This document shows, piece by piece, positions 1-13,301 of a DNA stretch of 64,000 nt. Position numbers and translations under genes: made by a program. Origin of the DNA: Siniperca chuatsi. Its lineage: Eukaryota > Chordata > Actinopteri > Centrarchiformes > Sinipercidae. Within the stretch, counting starts at the first letter, position 1. The number at the start of each line of letters is the position of its first letter. The stretch lies in assembly GCF_020085105.1 (NCBI RefSeq), contig NC_058052.1, positions 8,355,733 to 8,419,732 of the forward strand, given 5' to 3'. The notes below the pieces were generated by a model. The model was not told the origin of the DNA. It did not search any database and saw only the letters and a program-made list of their open reading frames with translations.

Positions 1-217
1 GATAGTGATTCGGACGCCAGTGTCTAGTCTTTTTCACCTGTGGCACGAGAAGCAGTGTGCAGACGAGCTGACGCCTGAGCAGTACCGCATGTGCATCCAG
101 TCCAAAGCCATGAACGAGGCCTCCCACTCTCACCTGGGCATGTTGGTTTTCCGTGAGGAGATTGAGGCTCACCTACGCAAGCAGGCCTTCAAGACTCAGA
201 GCAAAACAGAGGACTAA
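1..217 (+). CDS. C-terminal coding exon of an unidentified gene (partial)
   Basis: An open frame runs from the window edge to a TAA at 215-217. It encodes about 71 residues with a helical, charged composition and ends in KTQSKTED. Motifs that could help identification are [18 protein letters not shown] and [15 protein letters not shown]. The frame is open to the window edge, so the upstream exon boundary cannot be fixed. AG dinucleotides at about 19-20 and 26-27 could be acceptors. The following 1.6 kb looks like a 3'UTR with AATAAA at 1819, which supports a terminal exon on the + strand. The gene is tail-to-tail with sec23ip. I do not recognise the family. A neighbour such as wdr11 or plpp4 would fit human synteny, but nothing in the sequence proves it. 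Confidence 0.6.
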   Translation, partial: IVIRTPVSSLFHLWHEKQCADELTPEQYRMCIQSKAMNEASHSHLGMLVFREEIEAHLRKQAFKTQSKTED

Positions 218-1845
218 GTAAGCCTTTTCGTACCCAACGTCATTCCACCGTTAAGACTGTGAGTTGCTGACTTAATTAACGCACTACAGCAAAGACAAGT
301 TTACATGGATCCTTCTGCATTTCACCGCACAGCTGTAGACAAATGAATGTACAAAAACAAGCATTGATCAATGTGAAACATGGTACAACACTTATTGAAG
401 AGCTACAGCAGAATCAAACACAAATGAGCGATCAAACTGGTAATATTTAACCTGCTGAAGGAAAATGGACACATGTAAAACAAGTAACATTTAGGTTGAC
501 ATTATATTTTACGTATTGAAATCAATTCAGTTAGCATGCCGTTATTATCTTGGGAAACATAACTTCTTATTGAGACATCCTACCTGCTTCAAACGCAGCA
601 CCTGATTTGCAACCGGTTTCTTCACCATTTTCGCCCTCTCTGCTGCTTCACTACCTTTCACTGCTGAATGTGACCTCAGCCAGTAGATTTAAGCCGTTTC
701 AGATGATTTCTGCATTCCAGAAAGGTATCCAACAAGATAAAATACAACCAGCTGTCAACGTTTAGAGTGGCTTTTTAATAGGAAAAAAAGCAGTTACTAA
801 AGGGTAAAGTCCAGCTATAGAACTATTTATTTACTGTTTACAAAAGTTGCACTTTCTTAAAATGGAAGTAAAAAAAAAAAAAAGCAAGTTGACCCCACAA
901 GAACCAGTAAGTTTCTACTGATTCCCAGCTGTCTGCAAGTTGAAGATCAAAGCAATTTACAATCTGTCACCTTTTACAGTATATTGGCAGTTGAGTTTGG
1001 AGCCATACTGTTCTGTTAGTATTATATTTATAGGTTGTGTCAGACTGGCAATGTGGTTTTAAAAAAAAAAGGGACCTTTTTGTGTTTTATGTGACAATCA
1101 GTCACTATTTCCTTTGCTGATGACAGCTTCCAAGTGATTCGTTTTTCAGAGAGAAGCATGTTGATTAAATAGTTAAAGAGCCAGGAGCAAACATGTGCTT
1201 AGAGCATGCAGTGCTATGATATCAGGTCTATGTGGACCAGTATTATTTGTCTAAATAATAGATTTGTCATTTATGCCCGGTGAGAATCACTCACAGCACT
1301 ATGATTCCTAATACTGGATGAATGTTACAGCCACTCTTGTACATACTTTTCTAATATTTCTTTGTTTCATACATGTGAGTTGAATACGTTTGTTGTACGT
1401 GCCTACAGGCTTAAAGTGATATGAAATGTTGAAGACAGGGTTTTGTAACGGTGTCAAGAGCTGTAGGCCTGATAATTTTATTCCATCTCATAATGAGAGC
1501 GGATGTTACAGCTGAACAGTTCAGTCACAGAGGTTTGAGGCGTAATGAGTACAGCTGTCAAAATTCTACTTAGAGCAGATTAAGAAGTGCTTTATTTTTC
1601 TCACAATGAAGGCAGGTTATTCTTGCATCTCATCTCATCCTGTACTGTAATTATTTTTAATCAGTGTTTTTGCAAATGTTACAGCTTTTTGTAGATAGTC
1701 TTAAAGTCTCCTCACCTTGCAGGAGAAATGGTACATGTCTTCCTCTCAGCAGTATACAACAACTCAAACAGGAAGATCCTGTGCAAGGAAATGATTTATT
1801 TTGACATTTTGGCCATGAAATAAAATTTACATAAGGCTGCATTAA
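218..1845 (+). other. Probable 3'UTR of the first gene
   Basis: This is AT-rich non-coding sequence with no convincing exon on either strand. A canonical AATAAA at 1819-1824 on the + strand would end the transcript near 1840. Another AATAAA lies at 2042-2047. The only open frames here are short and have no protein-like composition. Confidence 0.5.
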
Positions 1846-2024
1846 CTGCTGCTATGTCATTCCTGCTGTTAGCATTTGATTTGATGATACATATTTTCAG
1901 AATACTTGACCAGTTCTATAATTTATACTATAAAAACTTCATATCAAACTTGTCAACTGTCTTTGAATCTACAAGCTCATTTGTGTTTCTTAATTTAAGA
2001 CAAATGGCATAATACAATTTTTTT

Positions 2025-2162
2025 TTTATTCATCTGTATACAATAAACTACATGAATAGAAAAAAAGAAAAGCATAATTAAAATCCAGGAGAACTGACAT
2101 GAAATAACCCAAATGGGAAAGTTTCAGACAGGCTTATTTTCATTCGAAGGTACTTCATTGTA
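2025..2162 (-). other. sec23ip: 3'UTR and poly(A) signal of sec23ip
   Basis: TTTATT at 2025-2030 reads AATAAA on the minus strand, about 135 bp past the sec23ip stop codon. That implies a very short 3'UTR. The + strand gene ends nearby (signals at 1819 and 2042), so the two transcripts converge within about 200 bp. Confidence 0.5.
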
Positions 2163-5100
2163 TTAATGTGCTATCTGCTCTGGATGGATCCCCATGGTCC
2201 TGTAGATCTCTTTGAGCAGAAGCAGAGCCGTGTCTTCAGATTGCCTACAAAACAACAGAAGTGTTAATAAGGCCTTGCCTTCATCTGTGGTTGACCTACA
2301 GGACTTTTTCATGGAAGGCATTTTGTCTCAGTAGGAAAAGCACAGGTGTAAAGAATAAAATTAATGATGGCTGAATTCTATTTAGCTGCTTCAGTTTCAG
2401 GTGATTTATACTATGAGTTGATCATCAAAATAGTAGCCGATTAATTTTCTGTCAATTGTTTCAGCTCTAGTTGCAATTACAAATTGGTGGAGGGACTGAA
2501 TTTTAAACGGTCGTTAACATGAACGTGCAGCGCCTGAATGAAATGAAATTCTCTGTACCAGTAGCAGAGATGACTCTGGAGGGCAAACAGGTACTCGTTG
2601 AAACTCTCGATGGGCTTCTCCTGCAGGACGTAGTCGATGCGATTCCCTCCATTCAGCATCCCAATCTTCACCTGAGGCTCCTCTTCTCTTTGTGGCTCGG
2701 GGCTCTCTGGGATCTTGTGCTCTGTGAGAAACCGGAATGGACTTATAAATCTCGCACAGAAATAACTTGATTGAAGAGTCACAAATCAGAGAAACTCACC
2801 CTCCTGCGCTTGCTTCTCCTGCTCTTCGATCTGATTGGCTACGATGGCCAGCTCAGCCTGAAGCTGGGCAGACGCAGTGTGAGCGCGAGCAAAATCGTTG
2901 AGGGTCTGCCAGGCGCTCCTAAGGGAGCTGATAAAACCGTGCTTCAGGTCAGAGCCCATCCTGGAGAGACTCTCCTTCAGCTCTGAAACAAAGATCCATC
3001 ACTAAGTCCATCTGCATGAAAAAGCTTTTCATGTGATTTCTGGCATTCCAACATATCTATGCATAGAAAAATTGACAAACCTAAATATTTTACTTCACCA
3101 ATTATTAGACATCTATTTGTCTTTAAAATGAAACAACAAAAGACCACATTGTCCTCTTCTTAATGTTAAAATTTCAATCTAAAAAACATCCAACAGGAGA
3201 AACTTCATTTCGACATTCAGCTTAAATTTTTTCTGCAAAAGCAAGAGAAAAATCACTGTTCAGTCTGTTTTGCCATTTTTTACGCCATAGCAATTTCAGA
3301 GTAAGAATAGAGCCTTTGTATTTCACCACCACAAAAATTAGGGCACCCCACCCTTAAAGGGGCAGAGAGGCCTGAACTGAGAACACAACATGCAGTAACG
3401 CTGGACAACAACTCAGTTTAGGCTCTTATGAAGACACGGAACCGTCAGCATTTAGTGTTAATTTAGGACATGCTTTAATTTACTTGTAGCTTTATCAAAT
3501 ATGTTATCAAAAAAAAATGATGACAACAGTGGTATAGTTATCTGCCGAAATGTACGAGAAAATTATCAGTCAGTGTCGTACCGAGATGAAGCCTCTTCCT
3601 CCCTTTGTGATGTGGGATCAAAACAGGCTTCAAGTCCAAGTCTGGTATTATCATTGGCTCAATCCTGTACGCCACTGGGTCCAACTGAAAGAAAATGAGT
3701 CATTCATGAAGCCATCAGACAGTAATGTATAAAGTTACTCAGCTTCACTGCTTTCATCACATTTTGATACGGAGTAACTAATGTGTGGGCGAGTAGGGTT
3801 AAGGGGAAATTACTTTAGTTATGTGACGATATTAAATATTTAACAAACTAAGTAGACTAATTTTAATGCCTTTGCACACTACAATAATATGTACAGAACT
3901 GCAATCAAAAACTATAAAAAAGTGCTACAAGCCGAGTAGGCAAATAACTTTTGGGCATGTGTAGCTTAATTAGCCATAATTCCTTCAGGATACACAGGTT
4001 GAAAGAGCTGCATACCGGATGGTAAATATTGAAGAATCTCTTGCACGTGGGCAGCTGGTACGTCTCTTCAATCTTTTCCAGCCCTCGGACTGTCAGGAAC
4101 ATGCCGATAGGAGAACCCAAGGCAAAGAAATTCACTGGCTCAAAGTCCAGAGAGTGGTAGACCACTGACACCTGTAGAACAAAACATAACAGTTATTATT
4201 AAATGTCAAGTCAAATTCAGAATCAGCTTTAACATTATCCCTCGGTCACATTTACCTGTCCAGTGCCAACTTCAAAGTAATTGTAGTTGACGTGGATGGA
4301 GGACACAGTGTTGCCCACTGGAAGCTTCCTTACAGTGAGATCAGGAAGAGCTTCGGCTGCTGGTGGAGGCGCCACAACCTGACTGACCAGATCTTTGACC
4401 TCTGCTTTCTTCTGCTGGGCTGCCTGACGTGCAGCCTGCGTACAGGAAACAAGACAGAGGCACAAAGAGTGTGTTGGTCATCGCCATCGGTTTGCACGTC
4501 TTACAGGTACTCAAGAGACAAACGTACCTGCTTATTCACTCTCTCTTTGACAAACTTGGCGATCTTTTTCCTGGGACCCAGTGGGATTCCCATCTCTTTC
4601 AGGTCCTCAATTGTGCACATAAGCTGAAAGAACATCAGAAAGGGACAAAGTGAAACAGCCACCACTATCTTATAAAAATTATATGTTAAGAATAACATGA
4701 GCCTGAGCTGTTATCAAATTACTTCCCCGATTTTAGCAATTAAAGACATCAGCATTAAAAATGTCCGTCCATGACCTTAACCACATCTATTTCTCATACA
4801 AACCATTGTATTTATTTTTTACATTGTTGTAGACCACAAAACTTTAGATTTACTATTTTTGGAAACGGTTCTGACTTTATAACAAGCAAAAGAGGCTTTT
4901 ATTCTTACAAAAGATTCTATGTCAATCCTCTCCTCATCAAAGGTACTCTTGTACTCAGACAAGCCTAGATGTTCCAGAATAGCAGAAAGATCCTCAAACA
5001 CCTCCCCGTCTTCTTTGGGCTCCTCTTCCACAGCTGGAGGGGTGACGGCATTATTTCCCTGTGTAACGGGGGCTGTCACCTGATGTGAGAGGCACAATTT

Positions 5101-8100
5101 ACAATTATGTTTTGCAACGTTATTTTGAAATGATCCATTATGCACATCAGTATGCCAAAGAACTGAACACCTTTATGATCAATTATTACATCACATTCAG
5201 TTGGGAAAGAAATACACTGGGTTTTAATTGCAAATTCTGATGTTTTTCAACTGATTAGCAGGATAATAGATGACATGTTACTGTATATGTTAAATTAATT
5301 AAATGAACTGGCGCATGACCTGTTTGGTGTCACCATTAGCAGTGGGTGCAATTGGCATGGCCAGTGCAGGAGAGCTATTCTTCTGATTGGACAACAGGTC
5401 AAAGAGAATCAGGGAACCTGCAAGAACAAAGGAGAAACAATACAATCTAGGTGAAAAACAGAAGAGAAACGAAAGCCAGTGGTGTAGAAGCTAGTCAACA
5501 GGTTTATTACCCAAGCTGTGTCCAGACACTGATGTGCCTCCACTGTAGTCTGGGTTCCTCTTCATGAACAGGGCATAAAGTCTGTTAATCTCTTGGGCAA
5601 CTGTGTCCATGATGGTCTGGCAGTAAGTGGGACTGTTGTAGAAAAGGACATCTAACAAAGTCTCATTTGTAAAGTGACGTAAACGTCCAGTACTGGGCAA
5701 GGTTATCTTCTTTATCCTCCTACAAAAGAGAAATAAGTCTATAATTAATTAACTATATTAAAGGATTAGTCTGGTGATATTTTTCTTATTGTTAAAATAA
5801 AAGACCAAAACCAACAATGGATTTATCTTCTAACATGTATTGTCTGTGTAGCCAAAGCCTGAGATATCTTGTTAAAAACACATCAGTGAGCCACACTGTT
5901 GCACTGAGTGACAAGTTCCTTCATCACCACAAACATACACACTAGTTTATTTTGAGTCAAACCACATACACCCACCTGCTTAATCCACTGCTGAAAATAG
6001 TTCCCAACAAATGCACTATTTCCTCTTGTTTGAGTAACGTCAGCTAAAAACTACTGTCCCCAACTGTTTTAGGAAATTACTGATTTTATCTCTTTTTTTT
6101 TTTTTCATAGGATTTGTTGACAATAAGAAAAACATACAAACAGAATAAGTCCATAAAATGACCTTCTAATGTACAATTAATGGATGACTGACTTTGAATG
6201 CTTGGACCTAATGGATCCACTGACATTTCCACATACAGTACTTCAGTGATTGTGAGGGAACAATTCTATGTATTTACAATTTTGAGCTCAGAATCATTTA
6301 ATTGAATTAACAGTCCCACAGATTTCCATTAAAGTCCAAACAGCAGCTGATAACAACGACAAATGTGTGTGTCATAAGACTTCCTTTTGTGTCCGCATTG
6401 ATTATGATCAAAAACTTCCACAGTCAGTGTAAACCTGCCTCTCCTCACCTGTCCACCCCTGTGGCATCTCCATGTAGAGCCGTGTGCCACTGGACAGGGA
6501 GGAACTCCACCCTGCTGATGGCGTGCTCGTCCAGTGATTTCTTAAAGTGACTGTGCAGCAGCTTCAGTGACACACTGCGGAAGTCGTCCACTGAAAGCAC
6601 AAGGATTTGTACAGTTTATTTCATAAATACAGTCACCATGGAGGGTACACTAATACTGGTAAACGGCATGATTGTATAGTACTCACCACACTCGACCATG
6701 CTCCTAAACCTCAGGTCACACACAGGACCGATTCCATGAACCATGAACACAAGATGATCCACTTTCGGGAGCTCACCTGGAAAAGGTGCACGGGATGGAA
6801 ATGTTGACTTTTATTTTACTCACTGATCTACACAGTCAATTATTGCCCTGTTTACATCATATCATGCACCTGAACTGTGGTACATTATAATTAAAATGTA
6901 TCTCACAGTTAAATGTGACTTAATTTCCCATTTTAAAACAGATTATGGCGGCGGGTCCTTCCTATAATGTCTTTTAAAATGCCTCATCTCACTTTATAGT
7001 GTCCTGACTTTTAATAGTGTAAAAATACTCTGGAAGTACCTGAGCTTTCTGTTTGGATCAATGAGCTTAAAGTATATTTCTATCTACATAGGGGGTCTAA
7101 AATGACAAAGTACAAGCTGAGTTTTATGGGTTTAGTAAGTGCCTACACTTTTAAATTAACTTGGCTACAGAGGAACTTGACTACCATCAGGCACTTCGTC
7201 ATGGTCATCGTCAATCCCTCTCTTCACCACTCTGGGCCTGGTCTGCCCATCCTGAGTTGTGCCCCACTCATCTGGTATGGAGGAGGGCTGAAACTGCACA
7301 ATCACCTACAGATGCAAACGGAACTCATTAAATCAAACTAATAGGATTAATCATCACAAGACCACCACTTAACACTAATCACACAAGGGTTTACCTTTGG
7401 ATTGTGCATGACAATGGTCTCTCCTGATGGGAACTCCAGTCTACGGTGCCACTGGTTGGTAGACACAGCTTTCTTATATTCTGCCTGAAGTTAAAGACAC
7501 AAGTATATACAGTGACTTACAATACAAACATTAGAGTCGATGCAGAACTGGATGAAATATAGATATGTTTGACTGGAAGAAGCAATGTAACAAAAAAGAT
7601 GTCCCACATTTTATTAACACAACATCTGTTTCTGGTCAAATGTAGTAGTAAGACAAACCTCCAGCTTGTCACTAAACTCCTCAGAATAAGGAATAAAGCG
7701 ACTATCCGTATCCCCTTTGTAGAACCAAGAGCAGCGCCGGACCTCTGTAGGTTCCTCCTCCCAGTACACCGAAGTCCGTATGCGGTCATAGAGCTGCACG
7801 TCGTAACGCCCTCCATCTGTACGTACGATCACATTTTCTGGGTCCGGTTGAACTTGAAGAACAAAAAGCCCCCAAAAACGTTAGAGGAGATCACAGAGAG
7901 CACCAACACTGCCAGCGTTAGACATTCTGATTTCTCTAGATTAAAAAAAAATAATCACAAATTAGCATGAGCAGTGTGTCATCGTACCTGAGTTATATGT
8001 CTCCTCTAGCTGAAGGGAGTCAATGATACTGAAAGGAAGCCAGACGCTCTTTGATTCCACTTGCTTGCAGTAGAACCAGTGAGGCTGAACAGGCTCATAG

Positions 8101-9741
8101 ACATTGTAGTTGTATGGCATCATGGGACCAGCAGGAACTAACGCTCCACCAGTGGTGGCTGAAGGTGGAGGCGCTTGAATCTGTGTGGGAGGAGGCTGAA
8201 GAGAAAAGAAACTATTTCATTAATGATGATTGCATTTGAGGCATGTAGCTGGTGCTCTTAACACTCATTTCGTTAACTTAATGAGTTAATCAAGTATCTG
8301 ACAAACAAATTCGGTCATTGATTAGCTTATGTATACCTTTGTGAATGTGGGTCCTGACAGCGGGAATGTCTGTGGCGGCGAGCTGAGAGAGTATGGGTTC
8401 TGCTGAGGTGTGTGTGTCGGTGGCAAGACCTCTGGAGCTGGAATATAAGGACTGGCTCTGCTGCTGGTGGGGGTGTGTCGGTACGGGTTATGACTCTGTG
8501 GCTGCATCTGGGGAGGTGGTGGAGTCATTGTGGTGGGGGGAGGAGTGTGACGCCCCACAGGGCTCTGGTAAACTGCACTGCCAAACGCTGGAGGAGCAGG
8601 GTTCATTTGTGATCCTGGAGGTGGTGGTGGAGCCATGCTGACGCTGCTGGGAACAGAAACGGGGCCCGTTGTTGTCGGGGCTGCTGACAGGGCCGGCGGT
8701 GGGCATGGCGACTGGCCGATGGATGCGAATGGGTCGCTGCTGGTTACGGGGCTGGAGAAGTAGTTGAATGTAGAGGGGGCTGGTCCATTCCCGGAGGTCT
8801 GACCTAGAAAGCTGTCTTCTTCTCCAACATCAGTGGAATCATCTAATAAATCAAAAACTTAGTAAAACTTTTACATTTGTAAACAGTAAGCACATTTATT
8901 TGTGATTCTGCAAGGGACATCCAAAACACTTGACACATATAAACACAACAGGCATGTATATATAATAGTAAAGCTGCAGCTAACAATTATTTTCAATGGT
9001 TTAGTCTATGAAATGTCAGAAAACAGAGAAAAATGCCCATCAAACGTATTTAAATGTCTTGTTTTGTAAGACCAAAAGTCTAAAACCCAAAGATATTAAA
9101 TTTATAATGGTACATGGTAACCAATCATTTCAGCTCTCTATAATAGCATATCAAGTTACTCATTACAAGAGACACCTGAGATCAGGGTGCTGTGAAAGTT
9201 AAAATACAGGTCCAGCTCCCAGATTACAGCAAAACACAGCTAATTTTACCAGTAGAGTTTTAAAAAATACTTTGTCAGTTAACTCAGACAGACGGATGTG
9301 GCCAATTTTAAGACTTTACAGAAAAATGTTTTGATAACATGACTCCCAGATGGCTGGACTTCCTCTTCATGTAATAAAAAAAATCAGACAGGGGACAGTC
9401 TGACCAAAACACATCACTGTCTATTAGGCTAACCTGTCTGACAAACGACTGTCAGCTCAGACACACCGTTTCTTTTTTTGTTTCAACTACTTTTACACTA
9501 AATAACAGCTGACAGCAGCACAGGGACCCGGTTGGCTAGCTAGCTGGCTGGCTTAGCCTAGCTAGCCGCTAATGTTTAGACATTTCCTCAAACGGTATTT
9601 CATCTCACCTCCTGACAACACCGCCGGCCCAGTGGCCCGACTCACTGGCATGAAAGGCAAATTGAAGTTAAACTCCGGAGCGGCGCTGAACAGTAAATTT
9701 GCACTGGTGTTGGCAGCATTATTATTTTTTCTATCTGCCAT
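2163..9741 (-). CDS. sec23ip: SEC23-interacting protein (p125), about 15 exons
   Basis: Sec23ip binds Sec23 at ER exit sites and resembles phosphatidic-acid-preferring phospholipase A1. The start ATG at 9739-9741 opens exon 1 (9609-9741, MADRKNNN...). Exon 2 (8337-8842) is the proline-rich Sec23-binding region. Exons at about 7988-8199 and 7655-7852 carry the WWE-like domain ([29 protein letters not shown]). Further exons follow at about 7396-7490, 7185-7305, 6688-6780 and 6455-6591. The exon at 5511-5719 ends in the lipase motif GHSLG, completed in the exon at about 5320-5418. A SAM domain spans about 4911-5080 and 4529-4622 ([20 protein letters not shown]). The DDHD domain spans about 4256-4436, 4017-4171, 3583-3689, 2800-2982 and 2559-2721. 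The last exon, 2163-2244, ends at a TAA with [13 protein letters not shown]. All junctions I checked are GT-AG and keep frame, so the gene looks intact. A LINE sits just upstream of the start. Confidence 0.95.
9532..9570. repeat. GCTAGC/TAGCC-rich palindromic run in sec23ip intron 1
   Basis: A dense cluster of GCTAGC, GGCTAGCTAG and GCTAATG words lies about 40 bp beyond the donor of sec23ip exon 1. Similar runs occur near the 5' ends of mcmbp, inpp5f, bag3 and tial1 in this window. Confidence 0.6.
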
Positions 9742-9779
9742 TTTCCCCTAGAATTACACGTAGCCACTACCGGTGCAGC

Positions 9780-9792
9780 CAGGCAGTAACCT
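9780..9792. repeat. Target-site duplication, copy next to sec23ip
   Basis: CAGGCAGTAACCT here is identical to 13305-13317. The two 13-mers exactly flank the minus-strand LINE, as expected after target-primed reverse transcription. Confidence 0.85.
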
Positions 9793-10236
9793 CCTCCTCC
9801 TCCTTCTTCTTCTTCGTTATTGCGTTTTATGGCGAGTGGCAACCAGCGTTAAGGTGCATTACCGCCACCTACTATGTTGGAGAGTGGACCAGAGTTATCT
9901 ATCCCCTTATTCAAACAACTAAACTAAACAAAAAAACATTTCACAGCCCAGTTTCTTTCAAATAATGGAACAGCCTCTCTAACCCAATGTCAAGTACATT
10001 TTTTTAGACTCATTTCTTCCACTCCAAGCTTCCTGATTTCCCTCTTTAATGTTTCTAGTGCTGGAGAGTACTTTGGGCAGTGAAGACTTACATGCTCCAC
10101 TGATTCCTCTATTTGACAGTGCTCACACAATCCTGAGGGATGTTTGTTTATTAAGTCTGCTATGTCCTACCCTCAGCCTTGTCAAGATGTTCTCCTCTTT
10201 GGTGCTCCTTTGAGCTGCCCTCACTGTGCCCACCGC

Positions 10237-10821
10237 TTAAAAGTGTCGGCCTGTGTTTCCTGTATCCCAGCTGTGCTGCCACTCTTTAATGATGTTTCTT
10301 TTGATTAATCCCTTTGCTTCGGATTTACTGAGTGAGCTGTCCGTGATCTCCTCATGCTTCAGAGCCTGTTTTGCTAACGTGTCCACACTTGCATTGCCCT
10401 GAATCCCTCTGTGAGCTGGTATCCACATAAATGTGATCAAAATATTCATATTTTGAAATCTGTACAGCGTTTCATATATCTCATTAACTATATCCTGCCT
10501 ACTGTGAGATGTAAATGACTGCAATGACATTAGTGCAGAACATGAATCTGTACAAAGAATAACCTTTCTTATTTGTAACTCTTCTACCCACTGTAGTGCT
10601 GTTGCAACTGCTAACATCTCGACTGCATATACAGATAAATGATCCGAAGTCCTTCTTTTAACAGAAACGTGTAAGGCTGGTATACTAAAAGCAAAACCTG
10701 TGCTGCCTATATTAGGATCCTTGGATCCATCAGTGTATACTGGGACAAATGTTTGAGATAATGTTTGTAACCTATCTTCAACCAAGATTGCAATATTTCC
10801 AAAACCTTTATGAACCTGCAT
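10237..10821 (-). pseudogene. RNase H domain of the LINE (fragment)
   Basis: This open frame of 194 codons has RNase H-like motifs in order: TDGS, an E-containing helix (YAVEMLAVATAL), a second TDS, and HRGIQGNASVDTLAKQA. It is the longest surviving piece of the LINE polyprotein. It has no start of its own and is separated by frameshifts from the RT pieces upstream, so it is not an independent gene. Confidence 0.85.
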
Positions 10822-12773
10822 TTTTTATATCTAGAATATAGAAATCAACTGACACTGAGGGAAACATCCAGGGTGCTGTTACTGGTAACGGTACTGTAGG
10901 GATATATCTTTTCTGACTTAATGTCATGTCTCTAGCTACTTTCTCACAGCTCCATGCAAAACAGTCCCTCTGTTGTTGGATGTCTATCTTCAGAATGGCC
11001 TTGAAGATTTGCCCAGTAGTTCATCATTAACTGTTTACGTCGAATATGCAGCGGCATTTCACCCACCTCAACCTGAAGAGCAGACACAGGACTTGTTTTG
11101 ACAGCACCACAACAAAGTCTCAAAGCTTGAGCTTGTACCACCTCCAACTTCTTTAATCACGTTTTTGCTGCTGACCCATAAGCAATATTGATCTAATCAG
11201 CGCTAGATACAAGTTTTTTATTGCAGATCTGCTCGCTCCCCATTCTGACCCTGTTAAACATCTCATCACATTTCCCCTTTTCCACAAGGCTCTGTCATCA
11301 GCAAACAATGGCTGTCCAATATCGCCCTGAACTTGAGAAAAAACATCATTTATCATAATGGAAAGAGACTGCCCTGAGGAGTACCATTATCTACCATATA
11401 TCTTCCAGATAAAGCTGTCCCAATTCTAATTTGTATAAATCTATCAAATAAAAAGTCTTTAATCTAATTATACGTTCTACATGCTATTCCTATCATATTT
11501 AATCATTAACCCCCCCTTCCAAACCATATCATATGCCTTTTCTACGTCAAAGAAAACTGCCATTACAGATTCTTTATTAACTTGTGCTTTCCTAATCTGT
11601 TTCCAGGCACACAGCAGGGTCCATGGTTCCTCTACTCCTCCTAAATCCACTTTGATGAGGTGATAAGATTCCTCTGCTTTCCATGTAAAATTCCATGTCA
11701 TAGATGTTAGTCTTTCTGTAATCATTCTTTCCATTATCTTTCCTATATGTGACGTCAATGCTATTGGCCTATAGTTCATTGGACTTGATGGGTCCAGGGA
11801 AGGGATTCACTGCTTCTTTCCAGCCAGTTGGTAATTTTCCCACAACAACTTCATAGATGCTAAAACACTTAAATGCTTTAACATTATGTAGCAGATTTCA
11901 TCCTTTGTCCTTTATCCTTCTGCTGTTTCCTCCCCCATCTTCAGTACTGGATACTGCCATTCCCTTCTGACTCCTCTCATGCTCCTAATCGTGTTCCAAA
12001 CAGTTTTCTAACAAAAAAATCTGCCAGCTTTGCCTTTTTGCTTTACGTATAACTTTCCTAACCTTTGCTTGTGGCTGCTTACATTTAATTAAATTCTGAA
12101 ATTCTTTACCACACTCATCTGCCCACCAGGGGACTGCCTTTCTCTTTAGAAAGAAACTGACTTATTGGCAACTTCTAGTAATGTTGTTTTAAATGTTTTT
12201 TTTTTATCAATCTCCTCCATATCTTCATTTAAGTCTATTTTATCCATTTCTATCTCACATATATATTTAAACATTTCCCATTTTGCACTGCTAAATACCC
12301 ACTTCCCCAATATTTCCCCTTATTTCTTAGTAATAATACACTACACCACACTGGAAAATGATCACTGCCTACTGATGTTTCTTCTAATAGATCCCACTCA
12401 CATGCCCCCACTAAATGTCTAGATTCTCTATCCCTCTCCCATGATTTAAACAAACCATGTTCTTTTCTTCTAGCAGTTCTTCAATTACCACACCATTTGC
12501 ATCTGTTCTTATTCCTCCGCATAACGTGCTATGTGCATTAAAGTCCCCACATACCAACACCCTATTACCATCCAGCCCTTCAATTTGTGTTAATCTACTC
12601 AAATCTAGTTTCCTAATTAATAATTACAAACTCTCACTTGTCCATATCTCTACGTTACGTATCCTTGCTCATTTTTCTCTATACTAACCTCTCTAAATGA
12701 AATATCATCTCTAATGAATATTGCGGCAACAAATTTGTAGCATTCCATTGTAGCAGGAGGGCCATTATTAGTA

Positions 12774-13301
12774 CTATCCAACCCATGCTTGCTCCTGGCT
12801 TGCTTGACTACTGAGCTCATTCCTCACCTCCTCCCATGTCAGCCCGCTGATATCTAGGTGATGAGCTGCTGCCTTTACGGTTATTTGTATTCTCTCTGTT
12901 TTGGATTGAACCTCCATTGTTGCATTTACTATCCCTGCTATAAAAGTGACTAGCTTCTTTAAATCAACCACTAATACTCCCTCTTTTGTCTGGTCTGGTT
13001 CTTTTGTGCGTTGTTTTCCTGCTCTGCTTCTTTCATCAATTCCTCCGCTCTGATTCACCATCGTCACTGCCTCTGCATGTGTGATCTTATTCTGAGCTCT
13101 TACCTGCTGTACTTCCATTTCCCTTTTGATCACTTTACATCCCCCATAAGCCACACTGTGATTTCCACCACAGTTACAAGTTTTAGGTTGTTCATGATTA
13201 CCCTGCCCATACGCGAGATCTTCTCCACATCTGGCACATCTTCTTCTGCCTTTACATGTCTTTGCTGTATGACCAAACCTTTGACAGTTGTAACACCTCA
13301 C
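12774..13301 (-). pseudogene. Gag-like zinc-knuckle C-terminus of the LINE ORF1 (fragment)
   Basis: The frame begins abruptly at the 5' truncation point of the LINE with RCYNCQRFGHTAKTC, a CX2CX4HX4C knuckle. A second cysteine-rich stretch follows (CARCGEDL...CNCGGNHS). The remaining residues are a charged tail. Nucleic-acid binding for the retrotransposon particle is the family role; this copy lacks its N-terminus. Confidence 0.8.

Noticed and set aside
2519-2986. Two + strand frames of 83 and 71 residues
   Set aside because: They lie opposite two sec23ip exons that match the orthologue over their whole length with correct splice sites.
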